Origin: an uncultured Faecalibacterium sp. | GTDB taxonomy: Bacteria; Bacillota; Clostridia; Oscillospirales; Ruminococcaceae | Assembly (NCBI GenBank): GCA_934524985.1 | Contig: CAKSYT010000005.1 | Location: 1 to 64,000 of the forward strand | Reading direction: 5' to 3' | DNA length: 64,000 bases | Part shown: positions 16,689 through 24,853 of the stretch, in pieces | Layout of the letters: the number at the start of each line of letters is the position of its first letter | How positions within the stretch are numbered: the stretch's first letter is position 1 | Notes under the pieces: model-generated | Database searches by the model: none | What the model saw: only the letters and a program-made list of their open reading frames with translations | Told to the model about the DNA's origin: nothing | Translations under genes and position numbers: made by a program

Positions 16689-16738
16689 AACTTGCGAGAA
16701 ACATCCCGCAGCTCCTTTCCTCGGAAGGAGGCTATAAG

Positions 16739-17746
16739 ATGCCGTCCCTGAAGGATCTGGCGAAAGAATGCGGCGTATCCGTCGCAACCGTCAGCAAGGC
16801 TTTAAACGACCAGCCGGACATCGCACCGGCCACGCGGGAGCGCATCCGTGCAGCGGCCCGCCGCATGGGGTATCTGCCCAACGCAGCGGCCCGGGCGCTG
16901 AAAACCAACCGTACTTACAACCTTGGCGTTCTGTTCGTAGATGAAAAACAGAGCGGCCTGACCCACGAGTACTTCTCCGCAGTGCTGGACAGCTTCAAGG
17001 TAGAAGCAGAAAAGCGCGGCTATGATATCACCTTCATCAACCACAACATCAGCGGCAAGTCCATGAGCTATCTGGAACATTGCCACTACCGGGGTGTGGA
17101 CGGCGTGGTGATCGCCTGCGTGAACTTTTACGATCCGCAGGTGGTGGAGCTGGTCAACGGCGATGTGCCGGTAGTGACCATCGACCATGTGTTCAACAAC
17201 CGGATGGCGATCCTTTCAGACAACGTGGTGGGCGCAAAAGCTCTGGTACAGCAGGCATGGGCTTGCGGGCACCGGCGCATCGCCTTTATCCACGGCGAAA
17301 AGACCGCCGTTACCGAGAACCGGCTGGCAGGCTTCTATCAGGCCTGCGAGGAGTTGGGGCTGAAGGTGCCGGAGGAGTACGTCCGCTGCGGTGTGTACCA
17401 CGATGTGGATCGCTGCGCAGAGGAGACCCGGGCACTGCTGGCACTGCCGCAGCGGCCCACCTGCATCATCTTCCCGGATGACTTTTCCGCACTGGGCGGC
17501 TACAACGTCCTGAGCGAAGCGGGCTTGAGCATCCCGGAGGACATCTCGGTGATGGGATACGATGGCATCTATCTCTCCCGGGTGGTCAAGCCCTCGCTGG
17601 TGACCTACCAGCAGAACACCAAATCCCTTGGCAGGCTGGCAGCGGATAAGCTGATCGAGCTGATCGAGCATCCGCGTGTGACCCTGCCGGAGCAGATCCG
17701 GGTGTCCGGAAAACTGCTGGACGGCGGCTCCGTCCGCATCCTTTAA
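16739..17746 (+). CDS. LacI family transcriptional regulator of the cellobiose locus
   Basis: A 335-residue repressor. The N-terminal helix-turn-helix (SLKDLAKECGVSVATVSKAL, about 3-22) and hinge helix (PNAAARALK, about 49-57) are followed by a periplasmic-binding-protein-like ligand domain (about 62-335). ATG at 16739 follows GGAAGGAGG; the longer open frame upstream starts inside the promoter. It faces the cellobiose phosphorylase gene and precedes a sugar ABC transporter, so cellobiose or a longer cello-oligosaccharide is the likely inducer. Identical 16-bp operators occur upstream of both transcription units. Confidence 0.92.
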   Translation: MPSLKDLAKECGVSVATVSKALNDQPDIAPATRERIRAAARRMGYLPNAAARALKTNRTYNLGVLFVDEKQSGLTHEYFSAVLDSFKVEAEKRGYDITFINHNISGKSMSYLEHCHYRGVDGVVIACVNFYDPQVVELVNGDVPVVTIDHVFNNRMAILSDNVVGAKALVQQAWACGHRRIAFIHGEKTAVTENRLAGFYQACEELGLKVPEEYVRCGVYHDVDRCAEETRALLALPQRPTCIIFPDDFSALGGYNVLSEAGLSIPEDISVMGYDGIYLSRVVKPSLVTYQQNTKSLGRLAADKLIELIEHPRVTLPEQIRVSGKLLDGGSVRIL

Positions 17747-17757
17747 CAAAGGCCCAC

Positions 17758-17780
17758 AACTCCCGGCGCGGAGTTTTTGA
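17758..17780 (+). terminator. weak terminator or attenuator between lacI and the transporter
   Basis: AACTCC and GGAGTT form a 6-bp stem around a short loop, followed by TTTTTGAG. It is probably leaky; no clear promoter was seen between it and the binding-protein gene. Confidence 0.35.
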
Positions 17781-17824
17781 GAATGAATTTTTTAATTGGA
17801 AAACCATGAAGGAGGTTTACCCTT

Positions 17825-19270
17825 ATGAAAAAGATCTCTCGTCGTAATTTCCTGCTCGCTTCCGGTGTCGTGACTGTTGGTGCTGCTCTGGCAGCCTGCG
17901 GCGGCAGCTCCTCCAGCAGCACTGCTGCTTCTTCTGCTGCTCCTGCATCTTCCGCTGCTGCTTCTGCTCCGGCTGCTGCCGAGGGCAAGGTGCTGAACAT
18001 CTGGTGCTGGAATGATGAGTTCCAGAGTCGCTTCAACGACTACTATCCCGAAGTCAAGGAGATCGCAGCCGACAAGTCCACCACCACCCTGAAGGACGGC
18101 ACCACCGTGAAGTGGACCATCAACGCCAACGAGAACAACAACTACCAGAACAAGCTGGACGAGGCTCTGCTGAATCAGGATTCCGCTGCCGATGACGACA
18201 AGATCGACATCTTCCTGATCGAGGCTGACTACGCTCTGAAGTATGTGGATTCCGACTACGTTCTGGATGTCAAGAAGGATATCGGTCTGACCGATTCTGA
18301 TTTGGCCGGTCAGTACCAGTACACCAAGGACATCGTTTCTGTGGACGGCAGCCAGCGCGGCACCACTTGGCAGGCTACCCCGGGTCTGTTCGCATACCGC
18401 CGCAGCATTGCAAAGGCAGTGCTGGGCACCGACGACCCCGCCGAGGTGCAGACCTACCTGTCCGACTGGGATAAGTTCAACGACGTAGCTGCCAAGGCTG
18501 CTGCCAAGGGCTACAAGATGCTGTCCGGCTTTGACGATGCTTACCGCACCTTCTCCAACAACGTCTCCGCACCCTGGGTCACCGGCACCACCGTTACCGT
18601 GGATGAGAACCTGATGAAGTGGGTGGATCAGACCAAGGAGTACACCGACAAGGGCTACAACAACAAGTCCAGCCTGTGGGACAGCCAGTGGGCTTCCGAT
18701 CAGGGCCCCACCGGTAAGGTGTTCGGCTTCTTCTACTCCACTTGGGGCATCAACTTCACCCTGCTGGGCAACTCTCTGGCAACTCCTACCTCTGAGGGCG
18801 GCAAGGAAGAAGTTGGCAACGGTATCTACGGCGACTACGCTGTGTGCGAAGGCCCTCAGCCCTACTACTGGGGCGGCACCTGGATCTGCGGCGCAGCCGG
18901 CAGCGACAACCTTGAGACCATCAAGGACGTTATGCTGAAGCTGACCTGCGATGAAGCCATCATGAAGCAGATCACCATGGATACGCAGGACTACACCAAC
19001 AACGAGAAGGCCATGAACGAGATCGCCAACAGCGATTACAAGTCCGACTTCCTCGGCGGCCAGAACCACATCGCTCTGTTTGCAGAGGCTGCAACCAAGA
19101 TCGATATGTCCAACGCCGGCCCGTACGATCAGGGCCTGAACGAGAGCTTCCAGACCGCTTTCAAGGATTACTTCACCGGCAACGTGAAGGAGGATGCCGC
19201 CAAGGCAAACTTCGAGACCGCCATCAAGGAGAAGTACCCCGAGCTGACCGACGTGGTCTGGCCCGCATAA
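17825..19270 (+). CDS. sugar ABC transporter substrate-binding lipoprotein
   Basis: A 481-residue extracellular binding protein of the family 1 carbohydrate type. The signal peptide has a twin-arginine-like SRRNFLLASG (about 5-14) and a lipobox LAAC (Cys at about 25), then a Ser/Ala linker of about 30 residues before the mature domain begins at KVLNIWCWNDEF. Repeated aromatic residues (several Trp and Tyr) suit carbohydrate stacking. ATG at 17825 follows GGAGG. It is the first gene of a three-gene transporter behind the LacI repressor and opposite the cellobiose phosphorylase, so cellobiose or cello-oligosaccharides are the likely ligands. The ATPase is not encoded here; such systems often share an MsmX-type ATPase encoded elsewhere. 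Confidence 0.9.
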   Translation: MKKISRRNFLLASGVVTVGAALAACGGSSSSSTAASSAAPASSAAASAPAAAEGKVLNIWCWNDEFQSRFNDYYPEVKEIAADKSTTTLKDGTTVKWTINANENNNYQNKLDEALLNQDSAADDDKIDIFLIEADYALKYVDSDYVLDVKKDIGLTDSDLAGQYQYTKDIVSVDGSQRGTTWQATPGLFAYRRSIAKAVLGTDDPAEVQTYLSDWDKFNDVAAKAAAKGYKMLSGFDDAYRTFSNNVSAPWVTGTTVTVDENLMKWVDQTKEYTDKGYNNKSSLWDSQWASDQGPTGKVFGFFYSTWGINFTLLGNSLATPTSEGGKEEVGNGIYGDYAVCEGPQPYYWGGTWICGAAGSDNLETIKDVMLKLTCDEAIMKQITMDTQDYTNNEKAMNEIANSDYKSDFLGGQNHIALFAEAATKIDMSNAGPYDQGLNESFQTAFKDYFTGNVKEDAAKANFETAIKEKYPELTDVVWPA

Positions 19271-19300
19271 GTGGTTCCACTCCGAACTGAAAATTGAAGC

Positions 19301-19338
19301 AAAGGGGCGGGCGGCGTATCTCGCCCGCCCCTTTGGTT
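19301..19338 (+). terminator. strong hairpin between binding protein and permease genes
   Basis: A perfect 13-bp GC-rich stem (19301-19313 with 19322-19334) is followed by GGTTTT. It probably lowers read-through or protects the 3' end of the binding-protein mRNA, giving more binding protein than permease. Confidence 0.7.
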
Positions 19339-19367
19339 TTGCTGTGACCCGGCAGGAGGGAGATCTC

Positions 19368-20345
19368 ATGGGAGAAAAAACAAAAAAGAAAGGGTCGATC
19401 AGCTACGCGAAATGGGGCTATATCTTCATTGCACCGTTCTTTATCATCTTCGCGGTATTCCAGCTGATCCCTCTGGCATCCACCATCTATTACAGCTTTT
19501 TTGAGTATTACCGCAGCGGCCTGAAGATCATCGGACCCAACTTTGTGGGTCTGAAAAACTACATCACCCTGTTCGCGACCGATCTGCCCAAGTATTTCAG
19601 CAACACGCTGATCCTGTGGATCATCGGTTTTATCCCGCAGATCTTCGTCTCGCTGCTGCTGGCGGCATGGTTCACCGACCTGCGGCTGAAGCTGAAAGGG
19701 CAGACTTTCTTCAAGACGGTCATCTACATGCCCAACCTGATCATGGCCTCGGCCTTCGCAATGCTGTTCTTCGCCCTGTTCTCGGATAACGGCCCGGTGA
19801 ACGCAGTGCTGCTGAGCATGGGCTGGATCAAGACACCCATCAGCTTTTTGAATACCGTGTGGGGCAACCGTGGTCTTGTGGGCCTGATGAACTTCCTGAT
19901 GTGGTTCGGCAACACCACCATCATGCTGATGGCGGCCATTATGGGCGTGGATCCCACCCTGTACGAGGCCGCAGAGCTGGACGGCTGCACCCCGAACCAG
20001 ATGTTCTGGAAGATCACCCTGCCCCTGATCCGCCCCATTCTGGTCTATGTGATGATCACCTCCATGATCGGCGGCCTGCAGATGTTCGATGTGCCGCAGA
20101 TTTTGACCAACGGCAAGGGCGGCCCCGACCGTACCTCCACCACCATGATCATGTACCTGAACAACCACCTGTTCAGCAAGAACTACGGCATGGCCGGTGC
20201 AGTATCTGTGGTGCTGTTCCTTGTGTGTGCAGTGCTGTGCGTCGTCGTGTACTTCTCGCTGACCAAGGAAGATGACGGCCTGACCAAGGCCCAGCGCAAG
20301 GAACTGAAGGCAGCCAAAAAGGCTGCTGCCAAAGGAGGGAAATAA
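19368..20345 (+). CDS. sugar ABC transporter permease, MalF type
   Basis: A 325-residue inner-membrane subunit with six hydrophobic helices. The cytoplasmic EAA loop YEAAELDGCTPNQMFWKITL (about 205-224) contacts the ATPase. ATG at 19368 is used because GGAGGGAG lies just upstream; a GTG at 19344 overlaps the preceding hairpin. The C-terminus ends in a Lys/Ala-rich tail. It pairs with the permease directly downstream (2-base gap) and with the upstream binding lipoprotein. Confidence 0.93.
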   Translation: MGEKTKKKGSISYAKWGYIFIAPFFIIFAVFQLIPLASTIYYSFFEYYRSGLKIIGPNFVGLKNYITLFATDLPKYFSNTLILWIIGFIPQIFVSLLLAAWFTDLRLKLKGQTFFKTVIYMPNLIMASAFAMLFFALFSDNGPVNAVLLSMGWIKTPISFLNTVWGNRGLVGLMNFLMWFGNTTIMLMAAIMGVDPTLYEAAELDGCTPNQMFWKITLPLIRPILVYVMITSMIGGLQMFDVPQILTNGKGGPDRTSTTMIMYLNNHLFSKNYGMAGAVSVVLFLVCAVLCVVVYFSLTKEDDGLTKAQRKELKAAKKAAAKGGK

Positions 20346-20347
20346 GT

Positions 20348-21214
20348 ATGGCACATACGCCTAAAAACCAGTCCGAAAAGGCGATCTTGACCGCTCGCCG
20401 TGCGTGGTGCTATCTGGTGCTGGTGCTGATCAGTTTTCTGTGCCTGTTCTTCTTCTATGTGCTGATCATCAACTCCACCCGCACCCACTTCGAAATTCAA
20501 AAGGGCTTCTCGCTGATGCCGGGCAAGTCCATCATCACAAACTTCCGCAACGTGCTTACGGACGCCAACATCCCGGTGGTGAGCGGCATCCGCAACAGCC
20601 TGCTGGTGTCTGCCTGCTCGGCAGCGCTCAGCGTCTACTTCTCGGCGCTGACGGCCTACGGCATCTACGCCTATAACTTCAAGTTCAAAAAAGCCGCCTT
20701 TGCCCTGATCCTGCTCATTATGACCATGCCCACACAGGTGTCCGCACTGGGCTTTCTGCAGTTGATCTCCAAGATGGGCTTGAAAAACAGCTTCATCCCC
20801 CTGATCGTCCCCAGCATTGCAGCACCTACCGTGTTCTTCTTCATGAAGCAGTATCTGGACGCCTCCCTTCCCATGGAGATCGTGGAAGCCGCCCGCATTG
20901 ACGGCGCAGGTGAGTTCTATACCTTTAATAAGATCGTGCTGCCCATCATGAAGCCGGCTCTGGCTGTGCAGGCCATCTTCTCCTTCGTGGCCAGCTGGAA
21001 CAACTACTTCATCCCGGCTCTGGTGCTGGACACCGCCGACAAAAAGACCCTGCCCATCCTGATCGCCCAGCTGCGCAGCGCGGACTTCCTGAAGTTCGAT
21101 ATGGGCAAGGTGTACATGATGGTGGCTATCGCCATTCTGCCGGTCATCATCGTCTACCTGCTGCTGTCCAAGTTCATCGTCCGCGGCGTTGCACTTGGCG
21201 GCGTTAAAGGTTAA
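20348..21214 (+). CDS. sugar ABC transporter permease, MalG type
   Basis: A 288-residue permease with six predicted helices. The EAA loop is VEAARIDGAGEFYTFNKIVL (about 178-197). The start follows the GGAGGGAAATA ribosome site, 2 bases after the previous stop. It forms the translocation pore with the MalF-type partner. The operon ends at the terminator 21248-21284. Confidence 0.93.
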   Translation: MAHTPKNQSEKAILTARRAWCYLVLVLISFLCLFFFYVLIINSTRTHFEIQKGFSLMPGKSIITNFRNVLTDANIPVVSGIRNSLLVSACSAALSVYFSALTAYGIYAYNFKFKKAAFALILLIMTMPTQVSALGFLQLISKMGLKNSFIPLIVPSIAAPTVFFFMKQYLDASLPMEIVEAARIDGAGEFYTFNKIVLPIMKPALAVQAIFSFVASWNNYFIPALVLDTADKKTLPILIAQLRSADFLKFDMGKVYMMVAIAILPVIIVYLLLSKFIVRGVALGGVKG

Positions 21215-21247
21215 AATCATTGCCTTCATTTCTCTGTTACAGCATAG

Positions 21248-21284
21248 CAAAGCCCCCGAGAGACACACCCTCGGGGGCTTTGTG
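21248..21284 (+). terminator. terminator of the sugar transporter operon
   Basis: CAAAGCCCCCGAG and CTCGGGGGCTTTG form a 13-bp stem (21248-21260 with 21270-21282). The T run after it is short. Confidence 0.75.
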
Positions 21285-21290
21285 CGTTGT

Positions 21291-21403
21291 ACCCGTGAAA
21301 AGGGGATTCAGAAACGCCCGCAGGCGTTTCTGAATCCCGAATAAAAAATAATCTTTCCGCTGAAAATGGCTAGAGCATAGCGGAAGCCATTCAAAATCGT
21401 CCC
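21291..21403 (+). repeat. family-1 hairpin repeat, copy D (clean short form)
   Basis: CCCGTGAAAA head, perfect 15-bp hairpin 1 (21303-21317 with 21324-21338), linker AATAAAAAATAATCTTTCCG, hairpin 2 (ATGGCT 21366-21371 with AGCCAT 21385-21390) and AAATCGTCCCA tail. It lies between two convergent genes. Confidence 0.85.
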
Positions 21404-21426
21404 ACGTCGGGAGTGTGCGATGGGAT

Positions 21427-21837
21427 TCAGATCAAGATCCCATCGCAATGGTCGATTTCGTGCTGGATGATCTGCGCCGTCCAGCCGGTAAAGGTCTTGA
21501 TGCGGGGTTTGCCGTCCGCCGTCTTGTACTGCACCTTGATGCTCTGCCAGCGCTTTGTTTTCCGTACGCCTTCCAGCGAAAGACAGCCCTCCTCGGCTTC
21601 GTACTGGCCGGACTTTTTCAGGATGACCGGGTTGAACAGCACTAAATATCCGTCCTCAGCTTCCACCGCAATGATGCGCTTGAGCACGCCGATCATGTTG
21701 GCGGCCATGCCCACACAGCCGTCGGCGTGGGCGGTCAGGGTCTCCAGTAAGTCCCGCGCAATGGGGGCATCCTTCGGGGTGGCAGGGGCGGACTTCTGCG
21801 CCAGAAACAGCGGGTCGTGCATGATGGGCTGGATCAT
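21427..21837 (-). CDS. def: peptide deformylase, short form
   Basis: A 136-residue metalloenzyme of the peptide deformylase family, which removes the N-formyl group from new proteins. The three motifs are GCVGMAANMIG (about 40-50, in place of GxGLAAxQ), EGCLS (about 82-86) and QHEIDHCDG (about 124-132); the Cys of motif 2 and the two His of motif 3 bind the metal. It is shorter than the standard 150-190 residues and motif 1 is divergent, a pattern seen in secondary deformylase-like proteins, so activity on formyl-Met is likely but not certain. The ATG follows GGAG and lies 13 bases after brnQ, suggesting one operon. Confidence 0.85.
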   Translation of the reverse strand: MIQPIMHDPLFLAQKSAPATPKDAPIARDLLETLTAHADGCVGMAANMIGVLKRIIAVEAEDGYLVLFNPVILKKSGQYEAEEGCLSLEGVRKTKRWQSIKVQYKTADGKPRIKTFTGWTAQIIQHEIDHCDGILI

Positions 21838-21850
21838 AGTAAAATCTCCT

Positions 21851-23131
21851 TTATTCTTCAGTGCGGCTTAAAAGGATGCCTGCCAGCAGCCCGACAACCG
21901 CCGGGAGCACCCAGCCAAAGCCCAGTGCCGCCAGCGGCAGGGCATTGGCAAGGGCAGAAAGCGGGCCAAGCGGCAGCGCGGCGGCAATGCTCTGCACGGC
22001 GGTGCAGCCGATGCACAGCGGGTAGACCCGGCGGCGCTGCTCCAGCCCGGGCACGAAGGAAAGTGTAATCAGCACAATGGCTACCGGGTACAGGGCATTG
22101 AGCACCGGGATGGACAGGCGCAGAATTTCTGCCAGACCCAGATTGGCGGTCAGCATACTGGCAGCGGCAAAAAAGGCGGCAAGAACAGGGTAGGGGATGC
22201 GGGGCAGCAGGGTGTGAAAATACTCTCCCACACAGGCGATCAGCCCCACACAGGTGTTGAAGCAGGCCAGCATAAAGATAGCCGCAAGCAGCACCAGCCC
22301 CGCTTTGCCGAACAGCCGCTCGGCAAGCACGGTCAATACCTCGGCACCGGTGACAAGGCCGGGCACGGCGGCACCGGTCAGCGCTCCGGCATGTCCCAGC
22401 ATGGCGTAGACCACCAGCAGCAGCCCGCCCGCCACAAGCCCGGCGCGGATGGCACTGCGCTGCACGTCCTGCTCCCGGGCAACGCCCTGCGCCCGGATGT
22501 TCATGGCGATGACAGCGCCAAAGTTCAGCGCTGCAAGGGCGTCCATGGTCTGGTAGCCGTACAATACGCCCTGTAAAACGACCGCGGAACGATACGCCTC
22601 GGTGGGCGCACCGTACTGCGCCGCCAGCGGGTGCAGCAGGCAGCCGCCGAACAGGATCAGAATCAGCACCAGCAGGCAGGGGCAGAGCAGCCTGCCCAGC
22701 CAGCGGGTGAGCCTGTCCGGGCGCAGCGCCACCAGAAAGGCTGCGCTGAAGAACAGCACGGAGTACCCCAACTGCAGCCCGGCGCTGCTGCCCAGCAGCG
22801 GGGTGAGCATGGCAAAGGAGGTGCTTGCGGTGCGCGGAATGGCCAGACACGGCCCGATGGACAGATAGATCAAGATCATGAACACCTGCGCGAACACCGG
22901 ATGCACCCGCCCGGCCAGCTTGTCCAGACCGTCGGCCCGTGCCACCGCAATGACTCCCGCAACCGGCAGACCCACGGCACTGAGGGCAAGCCCCAGAAAG
23001 GCAATCCAGAAGTTTACCCCGGCCTTTGCACCCAGATCGGGCGGGAAGATCAGGTTGCCTGCCCCGAAAAACATGGAAAACAACGTAAAACCGACAAGCA
23101 GCAGCTTGCGGCCCTTGAGCGCTTGTGTCAA
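21851..23131 (-). CDS. brnQ: branched-chain amino acid:cation symporter BrnQ
   Basis: A 426-residue LIVCS-family carrier with about twelve hydrophobic helices that imports leucine, isoleucine and valine with Na+ or H+. The N-terminal LFSMFFGAGNLIFPPDLG segment is diagnostic; GYQTMDALAALNFG (about 204-217) is the other well-kept region. The start is taken as TTG at 23131, preceded by AGAGGGG; an upstream TTG at 23161 has no ribosome site. A strong promoter lies at 23184-23212. Leucine biosynthesis is encoded 30 kb further on under its own T-box. Confidence 0.92.
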   Translation of the reverse strand: MTQALKGRKLLLVGFTLFSMFFGAGNLIFPPDLGAKAGVNFWIAFLGLALSAVGLPVAGVIAVARADGLDKLAGRVHPVFAQVFMILIYLSIGPCLAIPRTASTSFAMLTPLLGSSAGLQLGYSVLFFSAAFLVALRPDRLTRWLGRLLCPCLLVLILILFGGCLLHPLAAQYGAPTEAYRSAVVLQGVLYGYQTMDALAALNFGAVIAMNIRAQGVAREQDVQRSAIRAGLVAGGLLLVVYAMLGHAGALTGAAVPGLVTGAEVLTVLAERLFGKAGLVLLAAIFMLACFNTCVGLIACVGEYFHTLLPRIPYPVLAAFFAAASMLTANLGLAEILRLSIPVLNALYPVAIVLITLSFVPGLEQRRRVYPLCIGCTAVQSIAAALPLGPLSALANALPLAALGFGWVLPAVVGLLAGILLSRTEE

Positions 23132-23183
23132 TACCGTCCCCTCTTTCCTGCGCCGGTGCAAAGATGCACCGTGTACTGCATCC

Positions 23184-23212
23184 AGTTTACACTGTATGTA
23201 AATTCATGTCAA
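23184..23212 (-). promoter_or_regulatory. promoter of brnQ-def
   Basis: Consensus TTGACA (23207-23212) and TAAACT (23184-23189) on the minus strand with a 17-bp spacer. Confidence 0.75.
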
Positions 23213-23301
23213 GCATACAACGGTTGAATAAAAGTATATACAGCGCGAGCCGCCCCGCCGCAGGTGGTGCACAGGTCATTCCCCTTTGCGGGACGGTATG
23301 G

Positions 23302-23319
23302 TATACTATACCTTATAAT
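23302..23319 (+). promoter_or_regulatory. -10 boxes before the ABC permease gene
   Basis: TATACT (23302-23307) and TATAAT (23314-23319) lie 23-40 bases before the ATG. No good -35 is seen for either, so an activator may be needed. Confidence 0.4.
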
Positions 23320-23341
23320 AGGCAGGGAAAGAGGGCAGTTT

Positions 23342-24112
23342 ATGAAGCAGAACAAGCAGTTTTTCCGCCGTCTGCTGGCGGTGGCGTTCTGGCTGGCGGT
23401 CTGGCAGGCCGCAGCCATGGCCATCGGGCAGGAGGTGTTTTTGGTATCGCCGGTGCAGGCGCTGCGCACCTTGGTGCAGCTGCTGCCAAGGGCAGATTTT
23501 TGGCAGCGGGTGGGCTTTAGCTCCGGTCGCATTTTGCTGGGTTTTGTGCTGGGCGCAGTGGTCAGCGTGGTGCTGGCGGTGTGCGCCGCCCGGTGGAGCG
23601 CCGCCGATGCGCTGCTGGCTCCGGTGATGCAGCTGGTCAAGGCTACGCCGGTGGCAAGCTTTATCATTCTGGCGCTGGTCTGGGTGCGGGGCAGTGCGCT
23701 TTCGGTGCTCATCAGCTTTCTGATGGTGTTGCCGGTGCTGTACGGCGCAGTGCGCACCGGCATTGCCGGGGCAGACGTGCAGCTGCTGGAGATGGCGGCG
23801 GTGTTCCGTCTGCCGCCGGGTCGCCGCCTGCGGTCGATCTGGCTGCCTGCGGTGCTGCCGGCCTTCCGGCAGGGGTGCAGCGTGGCGCTGGGCATCTGCT
23901 GGAAAAGCGGCGTGGCGGCCGAGGTCATCGGCCTGCCCAACGGCAGCATCGGTGATGCACTCTACCGTGCCAAGATCACCCTTTCCACGGGGGAACTGTT
24001 TGCGTGGACCTTTGTCATCATCCTGCTGAGCGCAGGCTTTGAAAAGCTGTTCCTGTTTGCACTGGATAAGGCCGTGGGTGCAGTGCTGGGAGAGGAGGGG
24101 ACAAAATGCTGA
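23342..24112 (+). CDS. ABC transporter permease, SsuC/TauC/ThiX-like
   Basis: A 256-residue membrane protein with five or six helices. The cytoplasmic loop EMAAVFRLPPGRRLRSIWLP (about 152-171) matches the EAA region of nitrate/sulfonate/taurine or HMP-precursor permeases. ATG at 23342 is used, after GAAAGAGG; the frame opens earlier without a ribosome site. It overlaps the ATPase gene by 7 bases. No binding-protein gene lies next to it, so the substrate is unknown; thiamine precursor or alkanesulfonate uptake would fit the family. Confidence 0.87.
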   Translation: MKQNKQFFRRLLAVAFWLAVWQAAAMAIGQEVFLVSPVQALRTLVQLLPRADFWQRVGFSSGRILLGFVLGAVVSVVLAVCAARWSAADALLAPVMQLVKATPVASFIILALVWVRGSALSVLISFLMVLPVLYGAVRTGIAGADVQLLEMAAVFRLPPGRRLRSIWLPAVLPAFRQGCSVALGICWKSGVAAEVIGLPNGSIGDALYRAKITLSTGELFAWTFVIILLSAGFEKLFLFALDKAVGAVLGEEGTKC

Positions 24113-24690
24113 AGCTTCAACACCTGACAAAGCAGTTCGGCGCGGCACCGCTCTTCACCGACCTGTGTATGGAGGTAGACACCCCCGTGGTGCTGTGGGC
24201 ACCCAGCGGCTGGGGCAAGACCACCCTGCTGCGCATCCTGATGGGGCTGGAGCGCCCCACCACCGGCAGTGTGGAGGGCGTGGGCCGGGTGGCTGCGGTC
24301 TTTCAGGAAGACCGCCTTTGCCCCCAGCTGAACGCTGTGCAGAACGTCACTTTGGTGCTGCCGGGGGCGAAAAACCAGTACAAAGAGCAAATTATATGTG
24401 ATTTTCAACAGCTTGGAATGGACATTGCGGCCTTGCAGCTGCCCGTCCACAGGCTTTCCGGCGGGCAAAAGCGGCGGGTGGCGCTGCTGCGGGCGCTGTG
24501 GGCTCCCAGCGACACCCTGCTATTGGACGAGCCCTTTACCGGCATGGACCCGGACACTTTGCAGCGGGCGGCGGCGCTGCTGCGGCAGCGCTGCGCGGGC
24601 AAGCCGGTGCTGCTGGCCACCCACGATGAAAGCGCCATCCGCGCCCTTGGCTGGCCGGTGGTGGAACTGGAAAAGCTGGGACGTTCTTGA
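24106..24690 (+). CDS. ABC transporter ATP-binding protein
   Basis: A 194-residue ATPase, shorter than the usual 240-260. Walker A reads APSGWGKTT (about 32-40, with Ala in place of the first Gly), the signature is LSGGQKRR (about 118-125), Walker B is TLLLDEPFTG (about 137-146) and the switch His is in LLATHDE. The short form fits the SsuB/TauB/ThiZ group. It overlaps its permease gene, and its stop codon touches hairpin repeat copy E. Confidence 0.88.
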   Translation: MLKLQHLTKQFGAAPLFTDLCMEVDTPVVLWAPSGWGKTTLLRILMGLERPTTGSVEGVGRVAAVFQEDRLCPQLNAVQNVTLVLPGAKNQYKEQIICDFQQLGMDIAALQLPVHRLSGGQKRRVALLRALWAPSDTLLLDEPFTGMDPDTLQRAAALLRQRCAGKPVLLATHDESAIRALGWPVVELEKLGRS

Positions 24691-24779
24691 ATGCCCTCCG
24701 CTTTGCTCTGGGCATGATTTAAGGAATTTTTATTTTAAGTATTACGTTTGTCGCGCTCTGCAGAGCGCGACAAACACTG
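24688..24779 (-). repeat. family-1 hairpin repeat, copy E
   Basis: Reverse orientation. Hairpin 2 (ATGCCC 24691-24696 with GGGCAT 24710-24715) begins at the stop codon of the ATPase gene. An A/T linker and hairpin 1 follow: a perfect 30-base palindrome at 24746-24775. Confidence 0.8.
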
Positions 24780-24795
24780 CTTGCTTTTAACTAGC

Positions 24796-24837
24796 TAAAA
24801 AAGCAAGGACGTGCAGTCTGCGGGCTGCACGTCCTTG
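24796..24837 (-). terminator. terminator of rodA
   Basis: A perfect 13-bp stem (24804-24816 with 24825-24837) is followed on the minus strand by GCTTTTTT. It starts 17 bases after the rodA stop. Confidence 0.88.
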
Positions 24838-24853
24838 TGTTATAGAATATTCT

